Positions 1 to 8,360 of a stretch of 9,654 nucleotides of DNA are shown here, piece after piece; the first letter of the stretch is position 1, and each line of letters opens with the position of its first letter. Under the pieces are notes generated by a model. It did not search any database, was not told the DNA's origin, and saw only the letters and a list, made by a program, of their open reading frames with translations. The position numbers were made by a program, and so were the translations under genes. This stretch comes from an uncultured Oscillospiraceae bacterium (GTDB lineage Bacteria > Bacillota > Clostridia > Oscillospirales > Oscillospiraceae). Location of the stretch: positions 1-9,654 of the forward strand of contig CAKTKF010000024.1 in assembly GCA_934569215.1 (NCBI GenBank). Direction: 5' to 3'.

Positions 1-1810
<1,810 letters not shown>

Positions 1811-1821
1811 TTCCCCAAAAA

Positions 1822-1859
1822 CAAATGCCCTGTCCGCTGAAAAGCGGACAGGGCGTTTT
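1822..1859. terminator. Bidirectional rho-independent terminator between convergent clpB and NUDIX gene
   Basis: A perfect 12-bp G+C-rich stem pairs 1827-1838 (GCCCTGTCCGCT) with 1843-1854 (AGCGGACAGGGC) around a GAAA tetraloop. On the + strand it is followed by GTTTTG, which serves clpB. On the - strand it is followed by ATTTGTTTTTGG, a better T tract, which serves the NUDIX/ade operon ending at 1864. The 53-base gap between the two convergent genes holds little else. Confidence 0.93.
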
Positions 1860-1863
1860 GCGT

Positions 1864-2349
1864 CTATTCCAGTTCCGTTCGGAGTGTAAAGGTTTCCGGC
1901 AGGTGGAAAATTTCCTTTTTCAGGAACAGGGGATAGAAATATTCCTGTTCCAGCCGCTCAAAGGGCAGCCACTCAAATTCATGGGTGTGGTGCCGTTCCA
2001 GCAGGGTGAATTTTTCGCCTTTGGACAGCAAATCCGTGTGGGAAATGTCCATCAGGAAGTACAGGCACAGCTCGTGGTAGTGCAGCCCATCCACGTCCTC
2101 CGTGAAGAATGCCTGATTCAGCCACAGGGGACGGAGGATTTTCGGGGTGATTTCCAGCTCCTCCCGAACCTCCCGCACCACGGCGGCTTCCGCCGTTTCC
2201 CCCATCTGCACCCTCCCGCCGGGGAGGTAATAGTAGGGGGATCGCTCGTCATGCATGGCAAGCAGCCTGCCCTCCGAAAGGATGACGGCGCAGACACGGT
2301 AGTTGAACTTTTCCTTGCCGGTGACAAAGGAGATATCCATGCCGCTCAT
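1864..2349 (-). CDS. NUDIX hydrolase, 161 aa, substrate unknown
   Basis: NUDIX enzymes hydrolyse nucleoside diphosphates linked to another group, using a divalent metal held by the Nudix helix. The box runs from G45 to I67: G45, five residues, E51, seven residues, then R59-E60-V61-R62-E63-E64-L65-E66-I67. Every metal-binding and structural position is kept, except that the usual glycine before the last hydrophobic residue is E66. The upstream YYLPGG and the later WLPF turn are typical of the fold. There is no signal peptide or membrane segment, so the protein is presumably cytosolic. The ATG at 2349 overlaps the TGA of ade as ATGA, and no clear Shine-Dalgarno site precedes it, so translation is probably coupled to ade. 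A second ATG at 2340 would remove three residues and cannot be excluded. The substrate cannot be read from the sequence; the neighbour suggests purine nucleotides, which is inference. Confidence 0.92.
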   Translation of the reverse strand: MSGMDISFVTGKEKFNYRVCAVILSEGRLLAMHDERSPYYYLPGGRVQMGETAEAAVVREVREELEITPKILRPLWLNQAFFTEDVDGLHYHELCLYFLMDISHTDLLSKGEKFTLLERHHTHEFEWLPFERLEQEYFYPLFLKKEIFHLPETFTLRTELE

Positions 2350-4079
2350 ACGTACTGCTGGGTGTTCACATCCACCACGCCCCGGGTTGTCAGACGCAGG
2401 GTGGGGATGACGGGCAGGCTCATGAAGGACAGCGTCATGAAGGGGTCAATGTCCGTGCCGACGCCCAGAGCGTGGGCGGCTTTCTTGGCGTCCTCCAGAA
2501 GGGTGTTGACCTCCCGCAGGGGCTTGCCGCTGATGATGCCGGCGATTTCCAGAGGAAGCTCGGCCAGCACCTGACCGTTCTTCACGACCACGATGCCGCC
2601 CCGGTTCCGGGCGATGCGGTTGACGGCGAAGGCCATGTCCTCGTCATTTGTGCCGACGCAGATGATGTTGTGGCTGTCATGGGCGACGGAGGTGGCCACC
2701 GCGCCGGATTTCAGACCGTAGCCTTTGAGGTAGCCGATGCCGATGTGGCGGGTATTCTTATGCCGCTCCACAACCGCCATTTTCAGAATGTCCTTGGATA
2801 CGTCCACACCGGCGGCGTAGCCCGCGTCCTGGGTGATGATCTGCCCCGGCACCATGCCGATGACGCCCCGCAGACGGGTGTTGGCAAAGTCCGCGGGAGA
2901 AAGCACCGGCAGATGGAAGGTGTCGTGGGCGCGTTTGTTCAGATGCTCCGGAATCTCGGGCAGGGGGAAATCCTCTACGATGCCGTCATGGTAGACCCGC
3001 TTGCCCCGCTTGTACACCGTCACCACGTGGAAATCCTTCAAATCCTCCACAATGGCGAAGTCCGCCAGATATCCGGGGGCAATGGCGCCCCGGTTATTCA
3101 GCAGGAAGTACCGGGCGGCGTGAAGACAGGCCACCTGCACGGTCATGATGGGATCCGCGCCCATGGCAACGGCTTTCCGGCAGATATAGTCGATGTGACC
3201 CTTTTCCAGCAAATCGCTGGGGTGCTTGTCGTCGGTGCAGAACATGCAGCGGCTGAAATATTTCTGGGATTTGATCAGGGGCATCAGGGCTTCCAGGTTC
3301 CGGGCGGCGGTGCCTTCCCGGATCATGATGAACTGACCCAGCTTCAGCTTCTGCATGGCGTCGTCAATGTCTGCGCACTCGTGGTCGGAGTAGACGCCGG
3401 CGGCGATGTAGGCGTTCAGGTCGGTGCCGGAAAGGCCGGGGGCGTGACCGTCAATCTTCTTGTGGTGCGCCTGAGACGCGATGATCTTGGCGACGGTGGA
3501 GGAATCGGCGGAGATAATGCCGGGGAAATTCATCATTTCCGCAAGACCCAGAACCCGGGGATGGTCAAAGAAGCTGTCGATGTCCCGGTAGTCCAGATTT
3601 GCGCCGCTTTCATCCAGCGCCGACGCCGGGACGCAGGAGGGAATCATGAAGTGCGTGTCCAGGGGCAGCCCTTCCGTGGCGCAGAGCATGTAGTCGATGC
3701 CGTCGGTTCCCATGACGTTGGTGATTTCGTGGGGATCGGTGATGACGGCGGTGGTGCCGTGGGGGATGACGGCTCGGGCAAATTCCGCCGGGGACACCAG
3801 ACTGGACTCCAGGTGAATATGGGCGTCAATGAAGCCGGGGCAGACGATCTTGCCGGTCATGTCCACTTCGTCCCGGCCTTCGTAGCTGCCGAGGCCCACG
3901 ATCAGACCCTCCGCTACGGCAATGTCGCAGGTATCCAGCTCCCCGGAAAACACGTTGACGTAGGTGGCGTTCTTCAGAACCAGATCGGCCTTCTCCCGCC
4001 CGGCGGCGACATCGATGATGTGCAGCTTCTTTAGAAGCTTGCGGTTGATCTTTCCCGACCAGCTTTCTGTATAACTCAT
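2346..4079 (-). CDS. ade: Adenine deaminase, 577 aa
   Basis: This enzyme hydrolyses adenine to hypoxanthine and ammonia in purine salvage. It is a cytosolic amidohydrolase-superfamily protein with a binuclear metal centre, and 577 residues is the family's usual length. Visible motifs are metal ligands H87 and H89 in DAHIHLESS (85-93), DPHE (115-118), GHAPGLSG (211-218), SDHE (231-234), the adenine-deaminase segment MIREGTAARN (252-261), and CTDDKHP (281-287) with the conserved aspartate pair. GYLADFAI (336-343) closes the catalytic part, and a separate C-terminal adenine deaminase domain covers about 400-570. All key residues look intact. The start at 4079 is chosen because GGAAAGGGG (4096-4088) lies 8 bases upstream and the promoter at 4137-4109 sits just before it. 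A longer reading from 4178 would begin upstream of that promoter. The stop overlaps the NUDIX start by four bases. Transcription diverges from ktrB. Confidence 0.96.
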   Translation of the reverse strand: MSYTESWSGKINRKLLKKLHIIDVAAGREKADLVLKNATYVNVFSGELDTCDIAVAEGLIVGLGSYEGRDEVDMTGKIVCPGFIDAHIHLESSLVSPAEFARAVIPHGTTAVITDPHEITNVMGTDGIDYMLCATEGLPLDTHFMIPSCVPASALDESGANLDYRDIDSFFDHPRVLGLAEMMNFPGIISADSSTVAKIIASQAHHKKIDGHAPGLSGTDLNAYIAAGVYSDHECADIDDAMQKLKLGQFIMIREGTAARNLEALMPLIKSQKYFSRCMFCTDDKHPSDLLEKGHIDYICRKAVAMGADPIMTVQVACLHAARYFLLNNRGAIAPGYLADFAIVEDLKDFHVVTVYKRGKRVYHDGIVEDFPLPEIPEHLNKRAHDTFHLPVLSPADFANTRLRGVIGMVPGQIITQDAGYAAGVDVSKDILKMAVVERHKNTRHIGIGYLKGYGLKSGAVATSVAHDSHNIICVGTNDEDMAFAVNRIARNRGGIVVVKNGQVLAELPLEIAGIISGKPLREVNTLLEDAKKAAHALGVGTDIDPFMTLSFMSLPVIPTLRLTTRGVVDVNTQQYV

Positions 4080-4108
4080 AAAATCTGCCCCTTTCCAAGT
4101 TTTTGACC

Positions 4109-4137
4109 AGTATAGCACACCCGGGAGAAAATGTAAA
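4109..4137 (-). promoter_or_regulatory. Sigma-A-type promoter for ade-NUDIX operon
   Basis: On the - strand, TTTACA (4137-4132, 5 of 6 to consensus) is followed by an exactly 17-bp spacer and TATACT (4114-4109, 5 of 6). TGC immediately precedes the -10, making it an extended -10. Transcription would start near 4102, giving a leader of only about 23 bases that contains the ade Shine-Dalgarno site. That leaves no room for a purine riboswitch. Confidence 0.82.
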
Positions 4138-4197
4138 TTGCCTATTTTGCGGCGGCTGGGATGAATTGAGACTTGCAAAAGAATGTAAAGTTGCTAT
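4130..4197 (+). repeat. Imperfect direct repeat pair in the divergent promoter region (possible operators)
   Basis: AATGTAAATTGCCTAT (4130-4145) and AATGTAAAGTTGCTAT (4182-4197) match over 15 of 16 bases if one base is shifted in each copy. Their starts are 52 bp apart, close to five turns of B-DNA. The first copy covers the ade -35; the second reaches into the ktrB -10. A 6-bp inverted repeat, TTTTGC (4145-4150) and GCAAAA (4175-4180), lies between them. Use as regulator-binding sites is inference. Confidence 0.4.
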
Positions 4198-4200
4198 AAT
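4173..4200 (+). promoter_or_regulatory. Extended -10 sigma-A promoter for the ktrB operon
   Basis: A perfect TATAAT (4195-4200) is preceded by TGC (4192-4194), an extended -10. The best -35 is TTGCAA (4173-4178, 4 of 6) with a 16-bp spacer; a weak -35 is common with an extended -10. Transcription would start near 4207, leaving a leader of about 43 bases before ktrB. That is too short for a c-di-AMP (ydaO-type) riboswitch. Confidence 0.8.
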
Positions 4201-4235
4201 AGAGAAAACGTATGATGGCGGGGTGTGCCTGCCGG

Positions 4236-4242
4236 AAAGGAG
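4236..4242 (+). promoter_or_regulatory. Ribosome binding site fixing the ktrB start
   Basis: AAAGGAG ends 7 bases before the ATG at 4250 and lies downstream of the -10 element. It favours 4250 over an in-frame ATG at 4103, which is upstream of the promoter. Confidence 0.85.
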
Positions 4243-4249
4243 CGCAAAT

Positions 4250-5629
4250 ATGTCTCTGCGGGGAAAGCTGGTGGTCTTCTGGATGAAGCACCGACCCAGG
4301 CACATTGCTACCACGCAGATGGTTGCACTGATGTTTGCCGCAATCATTCTCCTGGGGGCGCTGCTGCTGACTCTGCCGGCCGCGTCCCGGGACGGGGTGT
4401 CCTGCGGGCTGCGCCCGGCGCTGTTTACGGCCACCTCTGCCACCTGCGTGACGGGACTGGTGCTGTACGATACCTGGAGCCAGTGGAGCGGCTTTGGGCA
4501 GGCTGTGATTCTGTGCCTGATTCAAATCGGCGGATTGGGCTTCATGTCCGTGGCGACACTGCTGATTTTTCTGCTGCGCAGGAGGATCGGCCTCCAGCAG
4601 CGGCTGATGATCGCCCAGTCTCTGAGCGTAAGCGACATCATGGGCGTGGTGCGGCTGCAAAAGCTAGTGCTCACCGGAAGCTTTTCCGTGGAGGCCGTGG
4701 GGGCGGTCATTCTGACCCTGCGGTTCTGGCCGGAGTATGGGTTTATAAGAGCGCTGCGCTGGGGCGTTTTTCACTCTGTTTCCGCGTTCTGCAATGCGGG
4801 CTTTGACATTTTCGGCGCCATCGCTCCCGGAAAGAGCCTGATAGAATTTAACACAGACCCCGTTGTGCTTCTGACGCTGTCGGCGCTGATCATCATCGGC
4901 GGCCTGGGCTTTCTGGTGTGGGAGAACATCGTTCAGAAGCGCTCTTTTGGCAAGTTCAGCGTCTATGCCAGAATGGTTTTGCTGATCACGGCGGCGCTGC
5001 TTGCCGTCGGCTGGGCGGGAACCTGTCTGCTGGAATGGAACAACCCGGAGACGCTGGGCGGCATGACTGTGGGCGAAAAGCTGCTCAACGGCTTTTTCCA
5101 GTCCGCAACACTGCGCACCGCGGGGTTTGCGGCGATCGATCAGGCAAAGCTTACGGAAAGCGGCAAGGCCTTTTCCTGCGTGCTGATGTTCATCGGCGGC
5201 TCCTCCGGCTCCACCGCCGGTGGCATCAAGACCGTGACGTTTCTGGTGCTGGCGCTGACCATCTGGGCGAGAGCCAGAGGGAAAAGCACGGTCTGCGCCT
5301 TCAAGCGGACGATCCCCGACGAGCAGACCCAGAACGCCATGATCATTGCCTTTATCGTGCTGGCACTGGCCGTTTTCGGCGGCATCTTCATCAGCGCCAC
5401 ATCGCCCATGAGCTTTACGGACGCCGTGTATGAGGCGGTTTCGGCGTTGGCGACCGTGGGATTAAGCGCGGGCGGTACGGCTTCCTTAAGTATCCCGGCG
5501 CAGATTCTGATCATTATTTATATGTATTTCGGACGGGTCGGCGTGCTGACCATCAGCCTGGGCTTCCTGGCGGGAGACCGGGCGGAGGAGCGGTTCCGCT
5601 ATGCGGAAACCAATTTGCTGATCGGATAA
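4250..5629 (+). CDS. ktrB: KtrB/TrkH-type potassium uptake membrane subunit, 459 aa
   Basis: This is the pore-forming subunit of a Ktr/Trk K+ uptake system in the cytoplasmic membrane. The family has four membrane-pore-membrane repeats, each with a selectivity-filter glycine. All four are recognisable: TCVTG (65-69), CNAGF (181-185), RTAGF (289-293) and ATVGL (401-405). The family motif GGSSGSTAGGIKT (317-329) follows repeat three; its second serine is often proline in relatives. The first hydrophobic span (about 23-44) directly precedes repeat one. Both this and the 459-residue length fit the eight-helix KtrB form rather than the longer TrkH with two extra N-terminal helices. The Shine-Dalgarno site AAAGGAG sets the start, and the upstream promoter makes it the first gene of the operon. 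ktrA starts 10 bases after its stop. Family members are often Na+-coupled, which cannot be judged here. An alternative name is trkH. Confidence 0.95.
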   Translation: MSLRGKLVVFWMKHRPRHIATTQMVALMFAAIILLGALLLTLPAASRDGVSCGLRPALFTATSATCVTGLVLYDTWSQWSGFGQAVILCLIQIGGLGFMSVATLLIFLLRRRIGLQQRLMIAQSLSVSDIMGVVRLQKLVLTGSFSVEAVGAVILTLRFWPEYGFIRALRWGVFHSVSAFCNAGFDIFGAIAPGKSLIEFNTDPVVLLTLSALIIIGGLGFLVWENIVQKRSFGKFSVYARMVLLITAALLAVGWAGTCLLEWNNPETLGGMTVGEKLLNGFFQSATLRTAGFAAIDQAKLTESGKAFSCVLMFIGGSSGSTAGGIKTVTFLVLALTIWARARGKSTVCAFKRTIPDEQTQNAMIIAFIVLALAVFGGIFISATSPMSFTDAVYEAVSALATVGLSAGGTASLSIPAQILIIIYMYFGRVGVLTISLGFLAGDRAEERFRYAETNLLIG

Positions 5630-5639
5630 GGAGAAGAAT

Positions 5640-6287
5640 ATGAAGTCTTACATTGTCATCGGTCTCGGCCGTTTCGGCGGCTCTCTGGCGCGGCAGCTGT
5701 GCACGCTGGGGGCGGAGGTGCTGGCCATGGACGTGCACAACGACCTTGTGCAGCAGCTTGCCAACGACGTCACCCACGCGGTGGTGGGCGACGCCCGGGA
5801 CAAGGAAGTCCTGCGGGCGCTGGGTGTGCGGAATTTTGACTGCGCGGTCATCGCCATCGGCGACGATCTTGCGGCCTCCGTGCTGATCACCATGAACTTA
5901 AAGGAGCTGGGCGCACCCTACATCGTGTGCAAAGCCCACGACGAGACCCACCGCCTGGTGCTGGAAAAGCTGGGGGCTGACCGGGTGGTCATTCCGGAGC
6001 AGGAGCACGCCCAGCGGCTGGCAAGAAGCATGTATTCCCACAATGTGCTGGATTACATCGAGCTTTCCCAGGACTACGGAATTCTGGAGGTTCCCGCCCC
6101 CAAGAGCTGGATCGGCAAGTGCATCAATGAACTGAACGTCCGGGCGAAGCTGGGTGTGAACATCATCGCCGTGGAGAACGGGGACAAAACCAACGTTTCC
6201 CCCGCCGCGGATTACCGGATTCAGGAGGGGGACGTGATGGTGGTTCTGGGGGACAGTTACGCCCTCAGCAGGGTGCAGAAGCTGTGA
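5640..6287 (+). CDS. ktrA: KtrA/TrkA-type potassium uptake regulatory subunit (RCK), 215 aa
   Basis: This is a cytosolic gating ring subunit that binds ATP/ADP and opens or closes KtrB. An N-terminal Rossmann RCK_N domain (about 1-125) has the glycine motif G8-L-G10-R-F-G13-G14 and an acidic residue, D31, at the end of the second strand to hold the ribose. VVGDA follows at 48-52. RVVIPE (115-120) ends in E120, which by memory aligns with the cation-binding glutamate of Bacillus KtrA. The RCK_C (TrkA-C) domain covers about 135-215. In several Firmicutes that domain binds cyclic di-AMP; whether this one does is inference. A single RCK unit of ~215 residues makes it KtrA-like, not the two-unit TrkA of Escherichia coli. 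The start is supported by AAGGAGA (5628-5634) 5 bases upstream, overlapping the ktrB stop. Its TGA overlaps the next gene's GTG. Confidence 0.95.
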   Translation: MKSYIVIGLGRFGGSLARQLCTLGAEVLAMDVHNDLVQQLANDVTHAVVGDARDKEVLRALGVRNFDCAVIAIGDDLAASVLITMNLKELGAPYIVCKAHDETHRLVLEKLGADRVVIPEQEHAQRLARSMYSHNVLDYIELSQDYGILEVPAPKSWIGKCINELNVRAKLGVNIIAVENGDKTNVSPAADYRIQEGDVMVVLGDSYALSRVQKL

Positions 6288-7033
6288 CGGAACAGAGAAT
6301 CACCTCCCGGAAAAATCCCCTTTTGCAGCAGGTGAAAAAGCTGCTTTCCTCCCGGAAAGCCAGGGAGGAAGCGGGACTGTTCGCCGCCGACGGGGTCAAG
6401 CTTCTGGGAGAGGCCGTCCGCTGGTATCCGGGACTGGACACGGTGATCTTATCCGAGGACGTTCACGCAGACGTGCCGGAATCGGTGCGGCTTTTTCGGG
6501 TGCCAGAGGACGTGATGGCCTCCATCTCCCCCATGGAAAGCCCCCAGGGCGCCTTGTTTTTGTGCCGCCTGCCGGAAAAGAAGGCATACGTGCCGACACC
6601 CGGCTGTCTGCTGCTGGACGGCATTCAGGATCCGGGAAATTTGGGAACCATTCTGCGCACGGCGGACGCGCTGGACATTCCCGTGACGCTGCTGGAAGGC
6701 TGCGCCGACCCCTACAGCCCCAAGACGGTACGCGCCAGCATGGGCGCGGTGTTTAGAACCCGGCCGGTGAAAGCGGACTGGGCGGAAGTAAAGGCCGCCT
6801 GCGCGGCTGCCGGAATTCCCGTGGCTGTGACGGCGCTGAGCCAGCGGGCGAAGGATTTGCGCGATGCCGACCTTCGCGGTATGGCGGTGGTCATTGGCAG
6901 CGAAGGGCAGGGCGTGCGCCGGGAAATTCTGGAAAGCGCCGACGGGGAGTTGATCATCCCAATGAATCCCCGCTGCGAGTCCCTGAACGCGGCGGTGGCG
7001 GCGGCCATCGTCATGTGGCAGATGAAGCAGTAG
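6284..7033 (+). CDS. SpoU/TrmH-family RNA 2'-O-ribose methyltransferase, 249 aa
   Basis: The protein is an S-adenosylmethionine-dependent SPOUT enzyme that methylates a ribose 2'-OH in rRNA or tRNA. An N-terminal substrate-binding domain (about 1-95) begins with the usual TSRKNPLLQQVKKL helix. The catalytic trefoil-knot domain has motif 1 at 112-127 (N119 in DPGNLG, catalytic-type R125), motif 2 VVIGSEGQG (202-210) and motif 3 IPMNPRCESLNA (225-236). The overall plan resembles RlmB and the Bacillus YsgA/RlmP protein, which modifies the 23S rRNA A-loop. The target base cannot be read from sequence, so no symbol is given. The start is GTG at 6284, overlapping the ktrA stop as GTGA, with AGGGTG (6270-6275) 8 bases before it. 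The next in-frame ATG would remove about 77 residues. It is probably translationally coupled to ktrA. Confidence 0.93.
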   Translation: MTEQRITSRKNPLLQQVKKLLSSRKAREEAGLFAADGVKLLGEAVRWYPGLDTVILSEDVHADVPESVRLFRVPEDVMASISPMESPQGALFLCRLPEKKAYVPTPGCLLLDGIQDPGNLGTILRTADALDIPVTLLEGCADPYSPKTVRASMGAVFRTRPVKADWAEVKAACAAAGIPVAVTALSQRAKDLRDADLRGMAVVIGSEGQGVRREILESADGELIIPMNPRCESLNAAVAAAIVMWQMKQ

Positions 7034-7062
7034 ATAGTATATAGAGAGAAACAGGTGAGAAA

Positions 7063-8322
7063 ATGCTGGTACACTGGATATGGTTTGCCCATCGCCCAGG
7101 GCTGAACGACCGGGACAAAATGGCACTGCTGCAGCATTTTCGTGACCCTGAGGACATTTTCTTCGCCGACGACGGGGCGTTTGACGCCATCGGTCTCAGC
7201 GAGGACGCAAAGGCTGCCCTTCGGGAGAAAGATCTGACCTCCGCGGAGGAAATTTTGGAAGCCTGTGACCGGGAAAAGCTCCACATCCTGACCTGTCAGG
7301 ATGCGGCTTATCCCGCACGGCTCAAAAACATTGCCGACCCGCCAACCGTTCTTTACTACAAGGGGCGGCTGCCGGATTTTGACGGAAGCCCGGTGATCGG
7401 CGTGGTGGGAACCCGGAAGGCGTCGGCCTACGGCCTGACCACCGCCAAGCGCATGGGCTATCAGATCGCCCGCTGCGGCGGCATTGTGGTATCCGGAATG
7501 GCCTACGGCATCGACGGTATGGCCATGGCGGGAGCCTTGACCGCAGGCGCACCGGCGGTAGGCGTGCTGGGCTGCGGCGCGGATATCGTCTATCCGCCCT
7601 CCAACCGGGCGTTGTTCCGGGATACGGAGGAATACGGCTGCATCCTCAGCGAATTCGCGCCGGGGACGCCGCCGGCAAAATGGACGTTCCCAAAGCGGAA
7701 CCGTATCATCAGCGGTTTGAGCTGCGGTGTGCTGGTGGTGGAAGCGCCGGAGAAAAGCGGCGCGCTGATCACCGCCCGTTTGGCCGCCGAGCAGGGGCGG
7801 GACGTGTTCGCGGTGCCGGGAAACATCGACCAGCCGTCCTTTGTGGGGAGCAACCGGCTTCTGCGGGACGGGGCGATCATGGTTTCCTCCGGCTGGGACG
7901 TTCTGAGCGAATATGAAGCCCTCTTTCCGGATAAGATTCGGAAGGAAGACGCGCCCATGCACCAGACGGCCTATCCGGACGAGGTGCGTAAGGCTGCAGA
8001 GGAAGAAAAACCGCTGCTGAAAGTGGCGCAGAAACTGCGTCTTCCCCGGAAAAATGAGAATCTTAAAAAAGATTTAGCCCCTCAGGGCATTGACAAGACG
8101 CCTTCCGCGCCTTATAGTGACGTAGGTTCGGTCAGGCCGAAGCTGTCGCCGGAGGAGCAGACCATTGTGGACGCCCTGAGCGGCGGGGAACGGCTGGTGG
8201 ACGATGTGATCGCCGAAACCGGTCTGTCCACCGGAAAGCTGCTTTCCAGCCTGACCATGCTGGAACTGAAAGGCATTATCAAGCGCCTGCCGGGCAAGCG
8301 CGTTATCTTAAGCGGGAAATAG
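7063..8322 (+). CDS. dprA: DNA-processing protein DprA (Smf), 419 aa
   Basis: DprA binds single-stranded DNA taken up in transformation and loads RecA on it. It is found in many bacteria not known to be competent. An N-terminal helical region (about 1-75) precedes the Rossmann-like DNA-binding domain. That domain has GVVGTRKASAYG (113-124), SGMAYGID (144-151), GCGADIVYPPSN (170-181), SEFAPG (196-201), FPKRNRIISGLS (209-220), SGALITARLA (232-241) and VFAVPGN (248-254). A C-terminal winged helix (about 360-419) has the DprA-WH look, ending LKGIIKRLPGKRV. Bacillus and Streptococcus DprA are under 300 residues; the extra length lies in the N-terminal region and in a low-complexity charged linker (about 288-360). 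The ATG at 7063 follows AGGTGA (7053-7058). It lies 29 bases after the methyltransferase gene and 38 bases before topA. A promoter-like sequence lies within the linker codons. Confidence 0.96.
   Translation: MLVHWIWFAHRPGLNDRDKMALLQHFRDPEDIFFADDGAFDAIGLSEDAKAALREKDLTSAEEILEACDREKLHILTCQDAAYPARLKNIADPPTVLYYKGRLPDFDGSPVIGVVGTRKASAYGLTTAKRMGYQIARCGGIVVSGMAYGIDGMAMAGALTAGAPAVGVLGCGADIVYPPSNRALFRDTEEYGCILSEFAPGTPPAKWTFPKRNRIISGLSCGVLVVEAPEKSGALITARLAAEQGRDVFAVPGNIDQPSFVGSNRLLRDGAIMVSSGWDVLSEYEALFPDKIRKEDAPMHQTAYPDEVRKAAEEEKPLLKVAQKLRLPRKNENLKKDLAPQGIDKTPSAPYSDVGSVRPKLSPEEQTIVDALSGGERLVDDVIAETGLSTGKLLSSLTMLELKGIIKRLPGKRVILSGK
8090..8118 (+). promoter_or_regulatory. Putative internal sigma-A promoter inside dprA, upstream of topA
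   Basis: A perfect -35, TTGACA (8090-8095), is followed by an exactly 17-bp spacer and TATAGT (8113-8118, 5 of 6 to consensus). An A/T-rich run lies upstream: only 7 of the 30 bases at 8049-8078 are G or C, in a gene that is otherwise G+C-rich. It partly overlaps where an UP element would sit. A transcript would start near 8125, about 235 bases before topA, and would include the end of dprA. The match is seen; activity is inferred. Confidence 0.55.
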
Positions 8323-8360
8323 ACCCGAATTTGAAGTTACGAAACGGAGAATTTTCATTC

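Noticed and set aside
1825..2574. Open frame of 249 codons on the + strand, starting within the terminator hairpin
   Set aside because: Antisense to the NUDIX gene and the end of ade, begins inside a terminator stem, and shows no family signature.
2472..4034. Long open frame (520 codons) on the + strand opposite ade
   Set aside because: It lies wholly antisense to a clear adenine deaminase. Its composition (rich in G, V, D, H) is what the complement of G+C-rich codons yields, and no protein family is recognisable.
4080..4249. Purine riboswitch before ade or c-di-AMP riboswitch before ktrB
   Set aside because: The predicted leaders are about 23 and 43 bases, too short for either aptamer, and no matching conserved core was seen.
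4103..4249. N-terminal extension of ktrB from an ATG at 4103
   Set aside because: The added 49 residues are unlike the family, there is no ribosome binding site, and most of the extension lies upstream of the promoter's -10 element.
7015..7043. Promoter before dprA (GTGGCA, 17 bp, TATATA)
   Set aside because: Each hexamer matches only 4 of 6, and the A/T-rich spacer after the methyltransferase gene can explain it. It is too weak to list as a feature.
6712..7962. Open frame of 416 codons on the - strand opposite the methyltransferase gene and dprA
   Set aside because: Antisense to two well-supported genes, with no motif or convincing ribosome binding site.
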